Part shown: positions 1 to 10,796 of the stretch, in pieces
How positions within the stretch are numbered: the first letter of the stretch is position 1
Layout of the letters: the number at the start of each line of letters is the position of its first letter
From: Schistosoma mansoni
Lineage: Eukaryota; Platyhelminthes; Trematoda; Strigeidida; Schistosomatidae
DNA: 64,000 bases
Direction: 5' to 3'
Assembly (NCBI RefSeq): GCF_000237925.1
Contig: NC_031502.1
Coordinates: 23,667,794-23,731,793, forward strand
The notes under the pieces: generated by a model
What the model was told of the DNA's origin: nothing
Seen by the model: the letters and a program-made list of their open reading frames with translations, nothing else
Database searches by the model: none
Position numbers and translations under genes: made by a program

Positions 1-953
1 TTAAGCGTCCAAAATTACCTTCGATAAGAAATCTGATTTATTCGTAACCAGCAGCCTTTCCCGTCTATACGTTCTCATGTGTTTATCAGGCGTTAAGTAA
101 TACAATCACAAAGTATCTTTATACCACCGTGATGTTGTGCTTCGGAGAACTAACTTAACAAAAGTGTTAAAATATTTTGAAGTTTTTTTCGGGTTGTTGC
201 GTTATCTGAGCTAGATGATTTAACTAAGGAACTTTCATCATCGTTTTGGGCAACATTTTCAGAACATACTTCATATAAAGCTATCTAGTTTAGAGAACTC
301 AACACGCTCTAAAGCAACCACCTGAGCTACGAGTGCTCTCAATCATTTCAAAATATCTTAAGTTTATTGGAAGCACCAAGAGAAATTGTTACATATAAGT
401 TACAAGTTTGCTGAAAGCTACACAGCAACGGAGATTTTCTGTATCTAATAAACCCATAATATACAAGTGTAGATCTTTTAAATTAAACTCCTTAGTTAGT
501 TACACTACATATCAAATATTTGAGTCGTCAGTCACGTACGTAAAATGGAATTGTGTGACAGAAACAGTTTGATGATGTAACGCTTGTAACGGAAATATCA
601 GACCTCACAAAATAATTGTTTAGTTCCACCTTTGCTTATTTTAATTTATGTTAATACAAACTTCTGTTTCCTTCACATCAAATCTTATCTGTTTGTCTTT
701 TACCAGTGAATTAGTCCACTATTCTTAGACTGACATTATTTGATGTATGTAACTTAGTCCTCCACATAGTTCACTGACTAGTGATGACCACATTATCATG
801 ACTAATTTCCCTACTGAGTAAAACTGTAAAGCTCAGTTCCCTCTCTTATATTCACTAGAATAATGAGTTTGCAAGGGATATCGTTTTGATTTCATCTTCA
901 TTTTCCTATACCTAATTAGTGCTTAAGTGTTTTATGATCAATAATTCAACATT
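1..953. other. AT-rich intergenic DNA, no gene seen
   Basis: No reading frame with coding character, splice chain or RNA gene is visible. The stretch ends at the target duplication of the next insertion. Confidence 0.5.
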
Positions 954-962
954 ATGTCACAG
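954..962. repeat. Target-site duplication, left copy (ATGTCACAG)
   Basis: Nine bases repeated exactly at 1489-1497, directly after the TAAA tail. Confidence 0.75.
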
Positions 963-1488
963 GCCCCCAAATGCCCTGGTACGGCCGAGAGTGGGGAGAG
1001 TCTGCTCTCCCTCTCGAAATGCTCTCATATGGCCACGCGAATATATAGCCTCTGCCAGGGAAGTCCTACTCACTGCCTTCTCGTGGCGGGGGTGTTGTTC
1101 ACAAAAGTGAGAGGACGAAAAGCGAATGTCCGGCGCCTTAACCGGCTTGGTGGATGTGGAGGATCCACCTAGGGGAGTTGGAAAACCCTGATTCCAAACC
1201 AATGGTGCACATGGGCTCCAATATCCTGATGGAACGAATGGCGTATGAACCAACTGTTGGTCACCGGCTACCATGGGAATGCATCTCCTTACGATGCTCC
1301 ACTGCCTTGTGGACTAGACCTTTAGGTCAAAGGCTCCGGGTGTGGTCCCCTAAGAAAACCACCTGCTTCAGTCTGGGCACCTGGGCAGTATCACAGCCCT
1401 CACACAAATCGAATGAGATTTGTGAGGCGCATATTTATCTGGTGCTTCCTTGTACCAATATTTATGTGTTTAAATAAATAAATAAATA
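963..1488 (+). mobile_element. Non-LTR retroelement 3' part or SINE-like copy with (TAAA)n tail
   Basis: A 526-bp block much richer in GC than its surroundings ends in repeated TAAA units. It is flanked by a 9-bp direct repeat, ATGTCACAG, at 954-962 and 1489-1497, as expected for target-primed insertion. A second, more decayed copy of its 3' two thirds lies on the minus strand at 52858-53193. Short overlapping frames inside it are not coding in any recognisable way. The sequence resembles the widespread schistosome repeats linked to RTE-clade LINEs. I infer either a 5'-truncated LINE or a SINE using LINE machinery, and the exact family is uncertain. Confidence 0.75.
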
Positions 1489-1497
1489 ATGTCACAG
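1489..1497. repeat. Target-site duplication, right copy
   Basis: Exact match to 954-962. Together they bracket the 526-bp insertion. Confidence 0.75.
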
Positions 1498-4400
1498 AGG
1501 TTAGATTTATTTGATTTTTTCAAAGTATAAAGTTGTCCATGGATGGAAATTTATTTCACTCAGTTGTTCGTTTTACTTTATCTATTTAGTACTACGTATA
1601 ACGAGTTGTAATAACAACTTTTAATAGTGTTCAGCCAGGACTGAGAGATATCGTATAAAATATATCAAGATAAATAGAATACTTCACGAGCTTATAAAAT
1701 ATACATATTCTCAATTATAAAATCCCGAATGCCTATTTAAATCACTCCACAACACTTTCTTAATTCTGTTTGATAAATCATTTATACACATAATGAGACG
1801 AAAGCTTTCAAACTAATCGATCCTTGAGTTCCACACACAAATTGCTGATCGAATGTTCCAGAGCAGCAAATGAATTAAAAGCTGAGGAAAAGAAAAAAAT
1901 AGCTGGATAATGAATTTCTAAATCATTTATTTGAATAATAAGTACATAATCTAAGTTATAATATACAGAATAATCAGATTAATACTCTGAATTCATCTAT
2001 GAACAAAATTGTATTGAGGAAAGCTTGTTACTAAAGTTAGGAATGTTTATTTCAAATATAAGTACCCTTATTACAATTTCACAATATACTTCATAAAGAT
2101 GGATTCTTGAAATAAAAAACTGTCAGTGCTTTAATATTGTGAATGTTTACGGAACAAGTAGAAATGGAAAAATATATTTTGAGAAACATTACTTCAAAGG
2201 TCTTTTACTAGTTGACCTTAAATTTATCATCAATGTCAGCAGAAGGCAGAGAGACTCAAGTAGTAGGCATACGAAAGGGGGATAAATGACAATGAGATAG
2301 AGTGTCTAAAACAAATAATAATCCTATTCCGAAAAGCGATTGCTCATAGTTTTGTGTTGTTTCAGTAAATGACTTCATTAGACATGGATTCAGTATATTA
2401 AATGCTTAAGTTGAACCTTCACTCATGATATATCCTTAAACTAATCAAAAGGAATTCCGAAATGCGTTTTCATTTTGCACAATAAATCGTGACGAATTAC
2501 GATATAAAGTTGTTTCGATGAGAAAGTTGATATTACTCTTTCATAAATTATTAGAAATGACAATAATAAACAAAATACATGAATTACTGTTTGTGCTGTT
2601 GATCTTGGTATTCAGTAGTGGATCGTTTGGAACATTATGGATCAGATATTCTTCATTCTTGGTCGATTCTCTTTAAATAAACCTATTGGCGGGATTCATA
2701 AATAAATGGGTCACAGAACCATATGGTTAAAAAGTTTGCTAAATCAGCAGTTGCATTTCTGAAATTCCTTTCTCTTTCATAAAAGTGATGATAAAAATGA
2801 TCCGACTAGTCAGCAAATTTCTCTTAAAGAGTTCTATTTGTTTCTCAGATTCGGTTCTACCACAGTTTCCAAACAACTCATTCACTTGCTTTGATTTCTA
2901 ATCAGCTGGTATCAAGTGGCTTTTACAACGTACACAGTGGCGTTCAAATATTTATGAAGTTGTGATTTACGTCATTTATTGGTGCTATAATCTTAGTGAA
3001 AAAAGTAATCTATGGAAAGACATGTGGTAATACAGCAAACAACTCATGTATCAGACGCTATACTGCTTTGTTAATTAGCTACTTGAAAGAGGCATTTTTT
3101 CGACAAGTATATCAATGCATAATGGGTATATATTTATTCATAATTTTGATTCTTGAACTACTACTACTACACTGAATTGGCAAAATAAAACGTTAGTCGT
3201 ATTTGTTAATCAGTAGACAAAATTATTTAAAACATTCACTGTATGTTTGTCTATAACTGATTAACCACATAAAGCATTTAGAACATTCTCTTCGTAAACC
3301 TACATGTGGATCTGGCAAGAAATAGTTTGATTAAAAATATAAAAAATTCCTATCTACTTTCATTCAAGGTAGAGTTTTCCGATCTCATAAATGGTTTAAA
3401 CCTATTGGCCTATTAGAAAAATTAAACAGAGATTTTGACTACTTATGATTTATGTACAACAGGAATGATCAATTCTTGGTTTGCTTCTTATAAACCATTC
3501 CGATTTCACAGGTTCTTAGTAAACCGTTTACGATCAAGTTCGTCAACTGAAAATAACAATTATATTATGAAACAAGTAATTCATGCTTTAAAATTTATTC
3601 TTATATAATTTCAGCTGACCACTTTCAAACTTTGATTGTAACCTAAAACTGTAAACAAATGATCGCGATTTGTGTAATCAAACTATTGTAAGAAAATTAG
3701 ACATTTATCTAGCGTGAACATCAGTCTAAGATATCCACGTAAATTAAAAACACTGTTTTAGTTACATAATAAATAATTGTTGAGATTTGATGTGATCACG
3801 TATCCATAGTATCAATACAGTAACCCTTGTTTATTGAATATAAAATGGCATGAACCCATCTTTTTCTTTGTTAAACAGTTGCCCAATTAGGTGACTAGAG
3901 TCTAGAAAAATCATTGAAAATCTTCACTTTTTCAAAGTTACAATCTAATCCAAACATGATATTTTGTTGGGTAAGTAAACATTTATGTTGGTTTTCATTG
4001 TGTTAACTGTTATGTTACTTGGTTTATTTAGTATTGCGAAGTTTTGTTTCATGCCTATGTTTATATCTGAATCTAAACTATATTAAAATTGTTATTCCCA
4101 ATGCTGCTTTTTAAAATCAGTTGTTAACAAAGAAAAGTAGACCAAAGTTGGGGAGAAGTACTGGTGGTACAAATTCTTTACCAAAACCTAACTCCATGCT
4201 TCACCATCTAAATATATAAGATATCATCAAGAGACATTCCTTCAAACAACAAGTGTTTTCATTCTATTATGTGGTTAGAAGACAGATAACTCCCAACAAA
4301 TGACAATGGCCCCCAAGACGCTTAGTGAATGATGTCTAAGGGAAACAGTCTATTTTCTTTTATATTAGATCTCTAGTCATTATCAGCTAAAAGATGAACT

Positions 4401-4633
4401 AATTTACTGAAATGATAGCTTTCGAGAAGAGCTTTCAATAATACACTGGCTGTTGACAGTGATAAATCATCACGAGTGAAAATAATCTTCCGTTGAGCAA
4501 TTTTGTAAGTATATTCTATATCCTTGATTACTTCATTTTTTATAAAATAAAATTCAACTATTTCTATTATGTTATTGTAAAATGAATAAAATGCAAACTT
4601 TTATCCCTAGCTGTCGGCTGATTTAACACTACC
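1498..4633. other. AT-rich intergenic DNA, no gene seen
   Basis: About 3.1 kb with only short random frames. I see no repeat family, RNA gene or exon chain. Confidence 0.45.
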
Positions 4634-4645
4634 GTATTTGTTTAC

Positions 4646-5043
4646 TCGACCGTAGCTGCTACCTTGACATCGTGGTCGGGCATGCCTATCGTGATAACCC
4701 AACCGAGCTTTATTGGCTGGAACATATGTTCCGGTAGATTCTACCATATCAGGCAGGTTGATTGGAGAACCGTAAGGCTAAAGGCAGCAACTCAGGGTCT
4801 GAGGGCGAGGTCCTACTGTTGACTGTAGAGAGGTGTGACAGCAGTAAGGTGTTTCCCTCGGACAACCAGCATCTGCAGCGATGCTGCCTTCTCACAAGGA
4901 AGGAAGGGGTTAGAAAAGGTTGACCCTAAAAATGTCACGCCTCACCTTGGGCAGCCAGGAAGTGATAAGAGCCCTCATACCCGTAACAGCAGAAAAGACC
5001 AAGTTGGTCACATTCAAATCCTTCCTACACCTCTTGACTGACT
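4646..5043 (+). mobile_element. 398-bp inserted element with 12-bp target duplication
   Basis: A GC-richer block is bracketed by the perfect 12-bp repeat GTATTTGTTTAC at 4634-4645 and 5044-5055. The insert begins TCGACCGTAGC and ends CTTGACTGACT, with no A-rich or microsatellite tail. A short open frame (4835-5041, 68 codons) has no recognisable domain. In style it resembles the 5' regions of schistosome non-LTR elements, so it could be a 5'-end fragment mobilised in trans or a separate SINE-like family. The insertion boundaries are seen directly; the family is not resolved. Confidence 0.65.
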
Positions 5044-5055
5044 GTATTTGTTTAC

Positions 5056-6575
5056 CATAATTAAGTCACGAATGTACATACTAGATTTTTCAGTCATTAT
5101 CTTGTTCTTTGGTTATTTGTTTTAATTGTCGTTGTTCTGTTCACATCTACTGCTAAAATAAATCTATTTGGTTTTTGATACCAGTTTAATGAGATGCCAG
5201 ATATGTAAGAACTCCTTGAGATATTTTAAACTGCTTTAGGATCACTGAACTTCCTAAGTCAAATAAGTGGAGATTTGGTTAAATTAGTAAATTCATCTAA
5301 TGGAATTTAACTACTAAAATTGTTAATATTGTCTAAGATTATGTTCATATAATCAAAATTCTCATATAAGATTACCAACTTTACGTTCTCAGTTCACAAT
5401 GGAAAAGATCAAAACAGTATTAAAAGCTCTGAATCACTGGAGGTCAACCAGAACATCTTGAATTGCACATATTACACATTATTTTAACATACAATTATAA
5501 ATAAGAAAAGACTAACGTTGAAAAGCTTACACCTTAGTTTATAAAACAATGAATCAATGGAATCCTCAAAATTTCTGCAGCGTATTATATGAAATTTTAA
5601 ATATTTGATTATTTCCTCTGGTTTATTATTTTTTAGAGATAACAGTATGAGAATTCAAAAAGCTAAATTAACCTATTTTCGGGTGTCCAACTTTTCAGAC
5701 TATTATATTGCACTTTTAAATAATGTTTTACTCTCGTTAGTTGTATTATCGTCTTCAAAAAAACATCACACAGAAGACATTTTTTGTTGAATTATTAGTA
5801 TTTACTTACATTTCTCAACTGTCTTCAAATTTTGTGATGTGGATAGTTGAAAATGTGGTGCAAGTAGTATTATGTTGACTTAATTGCTTCATTTTATCAC
5901 TAACTACATTTTCATCGACTGAAAATATTCCGTCAAATATTTTTTTTATGTCGCAGATAGTCGGTCTTTTCGGCATAGAAGTTGGTAACTAAAACTAACG
6001 AAATATGTTTGTGACTATGTACTAGCAATCAACTTTTAACTCACTAAGTACCATTTTGATCAATCAGAGCAATATCCATCTCAAAGTAATTACCTTATTG
6101 ATAGTTCGAGATAGGTAAAATGGAAATAATTTAGTTGTATTTTAGTGACCCGTTGATTTAGCTCCGATTTGAATGAACGATTGAATAATCCATGAATGTA
6201 AATCCTTAGTTGAATTCCGTATACTACACCTAGGCGATAGAGCATGAAAAATTCATAATGAACATATCAAATACAACTGTTTAGAATTTACCAAGATTGG
6301 CATATTCGGTGTGTCATCATCACTTGACAAACTTAGTCCAGTTGTTCGTATTATTTGGTGTGTTGATAAATAACAATATTATTATAACATGATGGGTTTA
6401 CCCATTTATCTCATGCTGTGGAGAACCGTGTTTGACGTTTATGTCATTTGGTAAAGTGTAGTGTATTATAGTCTTTAAAGCACTATACTAGATATTTTAT
6501 ACGAATATTCGTCAAGGTTAGAACGAATAGTTTGACAATAATTGGGCGCCGAGTATAGAGAATTCGTTATATGTT
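5056..6575. other. AT-rich intergenic DNA, no gene seen
   Basis: About 1.5 kb with only short random open frames. Confidence 0.45.
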
Positions 6576-7252
6576 AAAAAATTATAATTGAAATAGTCTC
6601 AGCGATTGAAATCTAAATAATTCCAACGTTTCGTCCAGCTAACTTGTCTGGACTTCTTCAGGGAAATAATCAAAATCAAAATCATCAAAGAAATATATAG
6701 TGTTTTTTAACAATCATATCAAAATCTCTCAACGATGTGAATTAAAGGAGACTGGATAAATTGTGTGTGTGTGTGTATGTGTGTATGTATGTGTAAGATG
6801 AGTTATTAATGAATGATATTCAGTGTTGATATGTTTTTATGTGAAGTAAAAATAAGAATAAAAGTGCAAAAATGAAGGTTGAAAAGTTTTTTCGGAATCA
6901 TCGAAATTGCAAACATAATGAGAATCATCAAGTACATAATTGTAATGCTAAACATAACTCATATTGATTTCAGTCATAATAACGATTCATGTGAAGTAAA
7001 CAGGTTGAATAAAAGAAAAGGTCAAATTACTTGTTGATGAATATTTGCCAAATGGTAGCTAGCTGAATACCATCCTTTCTGTTTAGGCTGTTCTTATTCG
7101 CCCATATATACAGCGCTTCTGCTGTCAATCTTTCTTTGTGAGTGTTGAAACCTTTCTGAAGTATTTCGGCCCCTTCAAAATTAATCATGTGTCCCATTTC
7201 CAACGCATGTAACGCTATTGCAGACTTATTCTCAAGTTTCTTTAAGTCAACC
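6576..7252 (-). repeat. Left inverted arm of the Penelope-like element
   Basis: Reverse complement of 8288-8964. Position x pairs with 15540 minus x at every point checked, including across the (GT)n microsatellite near 6763-6795, so no net indel separates the arms. Only one mismatch was noticed, close to the inner end. This arm contains the end of the endonuclease frame, the 3' untranslated region and a hammerhead motif. Confidence 0.9.
6615..6670 (-). ncRNA. Hammerhead ribozyme motif, left Penelope arm
   Basis: The minus strand at 6628-6661 shows the core CUGAAGA, one extra A, a 6-bp stem GUCCAG/CUGGAC closing a 9-base loop, then GAAAC followed by GUU. Stem III is very short (ACGU-like), and stem I can form between GGAA after the GUU and UUCC before the core. 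Minimal stem III is a known feature of hammerheads in Penelope-like elements. Cleavage is inferred. Confidence 0.75.
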
Positions 7253-8353
7253 GAGGTTTTGGGAACGTTTTTTAAACACTGTTTGTGTTCCTTCAACCTT
7301 ACCTTCAATTGTCTGGATGTTTCTTCAATATAAGCCGCATTACAATCATGACAATTGATCTCATAGACAATATTTTGATGTTCTTCCTTTGGTAACCTAT
7401 CCTTAACCTTCACCAATGACCATCTTATAGTGTCACATGTTCTAAAATACACTCTTGTATCATGCTTGTTTAAGATCCGTTTCACTACGGTATGGTATGA
7501 CTACAGTGGACTTCCAATCTTTCTGTACACATTGTAGTTTAGCTTTTCTTTCCTTTCTAACAATCTTCTTTAAAAACTCTTTTGGGTAGTTGTTATCCCT
7601 AAGTGTAGATAAAATCCTATTCAATTCATATTGTTGGTCTTTCTTATCTGTAACAAGCTTAAGACTTCTGTTAATCAATTTTTTAACAACCGTGACTTTC
7701 GTACATAAAGCATGAGCCGAATCAAAATCTAAGTATCTCTCTGAATGTGTTGATTTTCTGAAAACATTTATTTTCAACTTCCTATTATTAAGTCTTCACT
7801 CAACCATACAGTCGAGAAATGCCAGTTTGTGGTCAACAGACTCTATTTCCTTCGTTAGATAAATTTGTTCCGAAATGTTGTTCACATTTGCAAACAATTC
7901 TTCCAAATAGTCCTGTTTAATGATAACAAAAATGTCATCTACATACCGTAGCCAGACCTTTGGTGGACAAACACTTCTTGCGATTGCACTAGTTTCGAGT
8001 GAATGCATGAATAAATTCGCAACAATCGGAGAAACTGGTGAACCCATAGCTATACCTTCTTTTTGTCTATATAGATCTCCTCGAAATATGAATAAGGTGG
8101 ACCTTAAACATAGTTCCAAACATTTGATAAACTCAGATGGATCTAACGGGCAACGTAAATTTAAATCCAAATCAGATTCTAAACAAGCATAAATAATATC
8201 CAACGCTCTGTTGATAGGTACGTTAGTAAATAAGGAAGAAACATCAAAACTTGCCATTACTTCATCCTCTTCTATGTCGATAACTTTGGTTGACTTAAGG
8301 AAACTTGAGAATAAGTCTGCAATAGCGTTACATGCGTTGGAAATGGGACACAT
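7027..8353 (-). pseudogene. Penelope-type reverse transcriptase / GIY-YIG endonuclease, broken
   Basis: Three minus-strand frames cover it: 7796-8353 (reverse transcriptase fingers and palm), 7460-7777 (connecting region) and 7027-7485 (endonuclease with the VYEINCHDC box and a YI-type box ahead of a conserved RQLKVRLKEH stretch). This order is diagnostic of Penelope-like elements. The first 20 or so residues of the upstream frame are not reverse transcriptase at all: they are antisense to the endonuclease segment present in the right arm. The full-length protein of the family is considerably longer, so the N-terminal part is missing. Confidence 0.85.
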
Positions 8354-8964
8354 GATTAATTTTGAAGGGGCCGAAATACTTCAGAAAGGTTTCAACACTC
8401 ACAAAGAAAGATTGACAGCAGAAGCGCTGTATATATGGGCGAATAAGAACAGCCTAAACAGAAAGGATGGTATTCAGCTAGCTACCATTTGGCAAATATT
8501 CATCAACAAGTAATTTGACCTTTTCTTTTATTCAACCTGTTTACTTCACATGAATCGTTATTATGACTGAAATCAATATGAGTTATGTTTAGCATTACAA
8601 TTATGTACTTGATGATTCTCATTATGTTTGCAATTTCGATGATTCCGAAAAAACTTTTCAACCTTCATTTTTGCACTTTTATTCTTATTTTTACTTCACA
8701 TAAAAACATATCAACACTGAATATCATTCATTAATAACTCATCTTACACATACATACACACATACACACACACACACAATTTATCCAGTCTCCTTTAATT
8801 CACATCGTTGAGAGATTTTGATATGATTGTTAAAAAACACTATATATTTCTTTGATGATTTTGATTTTGATTATTTCCCTGAAGAAGTCCAGACAAGTTA
8901 GCTGGACGAAACGTTGGAATTATTTAGATTTCAATCGCTGAGACTATTTCAATTATAATTTTTT
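8288..8964 (+). repeat. Right inverted arm of the Penelope-like element
   Basis: Inverted copy of the left arm. It carries the last 70 or so codons of the endonuclease frame on the plus strand (within 8211-8513), followed by the same 3' region and hammerhead. Its inner edge abuts the truncated reverse transcriptase at a shared run of about 10 bases (GGTTGACTTA). Confidence 0.9.
8870..8925 (+). ncRNA. Hammerhead ribozyme motif, right Penelope arm
   Basis: Exact mirror of the left motif: CUGAAGA at 8879-8885, stem strands at 8887-8892 and 8902-8907, GAAAC at 8908-8912. It lies on the plus strand, so the two ribozymes point outward from the element in opposite directions. Confidence 0.75.
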
Positions 8965-8966
8965 TT

Positions 8967-10796
8967 TCACATATAGATAGAAGATTTATATTAAAAGATT
9001 TGATCCCTAGTATATGGAAGGATTTTGGATTTTGTTAGGGAATTTCAAACTAAATTATGTCATTAACAAATCTGATTCACCATGTTCATTAACATTGTTA
9101 GCTTGGGAGACTATATTCCTTATAATTCAATTCTTAAACGTATACTTATGCAGAAACCACAAATTATGAATTGGATTTAAATTTTACCTTCAAATATCAT
9201 CTCCTGGTGCTTTTGTAATATTTCGCAGAGAGATAGTCCGTGTAGATTAATGCTATTAAAGTGATGTTAAAAGGTTAATTTTACTGCCTGATTTACAGAC
9301 TCGCATCACAAATCCGAGTTTCAAAATGTAATTTCGAATAAACCAATAAACCAGAACTGATATTCTCCACAACTGACAAATATTGTGCATTTTGTAAATG
9401 ATAGATATCATTTATAAAAACCTGGTTAAGAAGCATTTCATGATAATTCACAGTATCAGTATGAGCTTACTGCCAACATTAAAGTCCAGATGATTAAGCT
9501 TACCAGATGAAAGCAATTAAGTATTATACCATAAATTGTAGCAATTCATTGGAAACAGAAAACGATGAGGCTGTCGGAGAACGTTCTAATTGGGATTTTC
9601 AAAAAATTGAATTCTTGAATCTTTTGAAAACTGCCAGGAAAGCACACTACCTATATTTCAGTTGTTAAAAATAGTGAATAATTATTTATTCATACCTAGC
9701 CATTTTAAATTTAACTAGGGAAAATACAGCAAATTTCTGTTGTGACAGTCTAGGAAAGCTGATGAAGCCTAGCATAAAAGACAATTTAAACTAGAAAAAG
9801 TGAGTTAAATGTACACTTAATATTTGGTAAACTTCTATTTAAAGTCATTTTTATTTGATTTCTACGTAAACTGCAAATCTATCATAACATATTGGCTCGG
9901 AAAGATGCTTTTACAGATGACGTTAACTGACTTGGAAATATTCTATGATTGTATTCAACTATTACTTTTCTCAACATGATAGTGAATGGAGACCAGGCAC
10001 TGGTATTGAATCTAATCTATAAACTATACAATACCTACCGTTGATTTTAGGCTTAAGCTGGTAGACTAAATCTTTAGTAAATACAGATATTTTAGTTTAC
10101 ATATATGAAAGAAGAAGACTCATTGGTGCTGGAATACGTCTTGTGCCTAAGTTAAAATTTAGTTTATGACCAATTTGGTAGTTAATTTCGGAAGCTGATA
10201 TAACAGTTTGATGCACAGTTCTACGTCTATATTCTTGATTCTCATTTTCCTATCAAAGTTTTGCTTCTTTTAAGAAAAACAAAGGCAATAACTAGAAAGA
10301 CTTTTATCAGTAAAGCAAACAAAAAATGAATAAAGAAAAGTAGTCAACATATTTAATCACTATTAAATGCATATTAAAATTAGCAGCGCTTTCTCCATAG
10401 CTTAAAGGTTGGTTATTGTTTATTAATAGACTATTTCGATTTAGGTTCCAATTAGATTATTCTCAGTTATATAACACAAAATATCACTGAATAACTTTTC
10501 AATCGTTGATTAATTAAAACTAATAAAAATATAATTAATAGTAAACACTAAACAATTAACGTCAAATCAATGTTAACAGTCATAGAATTCCTGAATGATT
10601 ATTTAGCTTTGTCATCCTAAAATATCATTAAGTCAGAGAACATTAAAAGTTGAATAAGAATAACAATATAGTATGCAGAGGAAAATATATGTTCTTATTT
10701 GAGGTTAATTCAAACATTCTTGAAAATTAGCGTACAAGGTGTAAGAGCGTTATTCTACTTTATGGCAACAACAAAAAATTGTCCCAGTTTTTCGGG
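8967..10796. other. Intergenic DNA / 3' flank of the 1241-residue gene
   Basis: No coding signal. For the minus-strand gene that ends at 10797, a possible AATAAA polyadenylation signal (minus strand) is present at 10419-10424. This is a weak call because such hexamers are frequent in AT-rich DNA. Confidence 0.35.

Larger units (their letters stand above)
6576..8966 (-). mobile_element. Penelope-like retroelement with inverted terminal arms
   Basis: The coding strand is minus. Parts in coding order are a 5'-truncated reverse transcriptase with the YVDD catalytic motif and the MGSPVSPIVAN motif, then a linker, then a GIY-YIG-type endonuclease with a CxxC pair. Both ends are formed by one 677-bp sequence in opposite orientation (6576-7252 and 8288-8964), with about 1.04 kb between. 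Penelope-like elements are known for terminal repeats that may be direct or inverted and for hammerhead ribozymes in those repeats, and both traits are visible here. The coding region is broken in about two places and lacks its 5' part, so this copy cannot be autonomous. No clear target duplication was found. Confidence 0.88.

Noticed and set aside
957-1477. Overlapping frames of 63-107 codons on both strands
   Set aside because: They arise from the GC-rich repeat at 963-1488 and its lower stop frequency; no domain.
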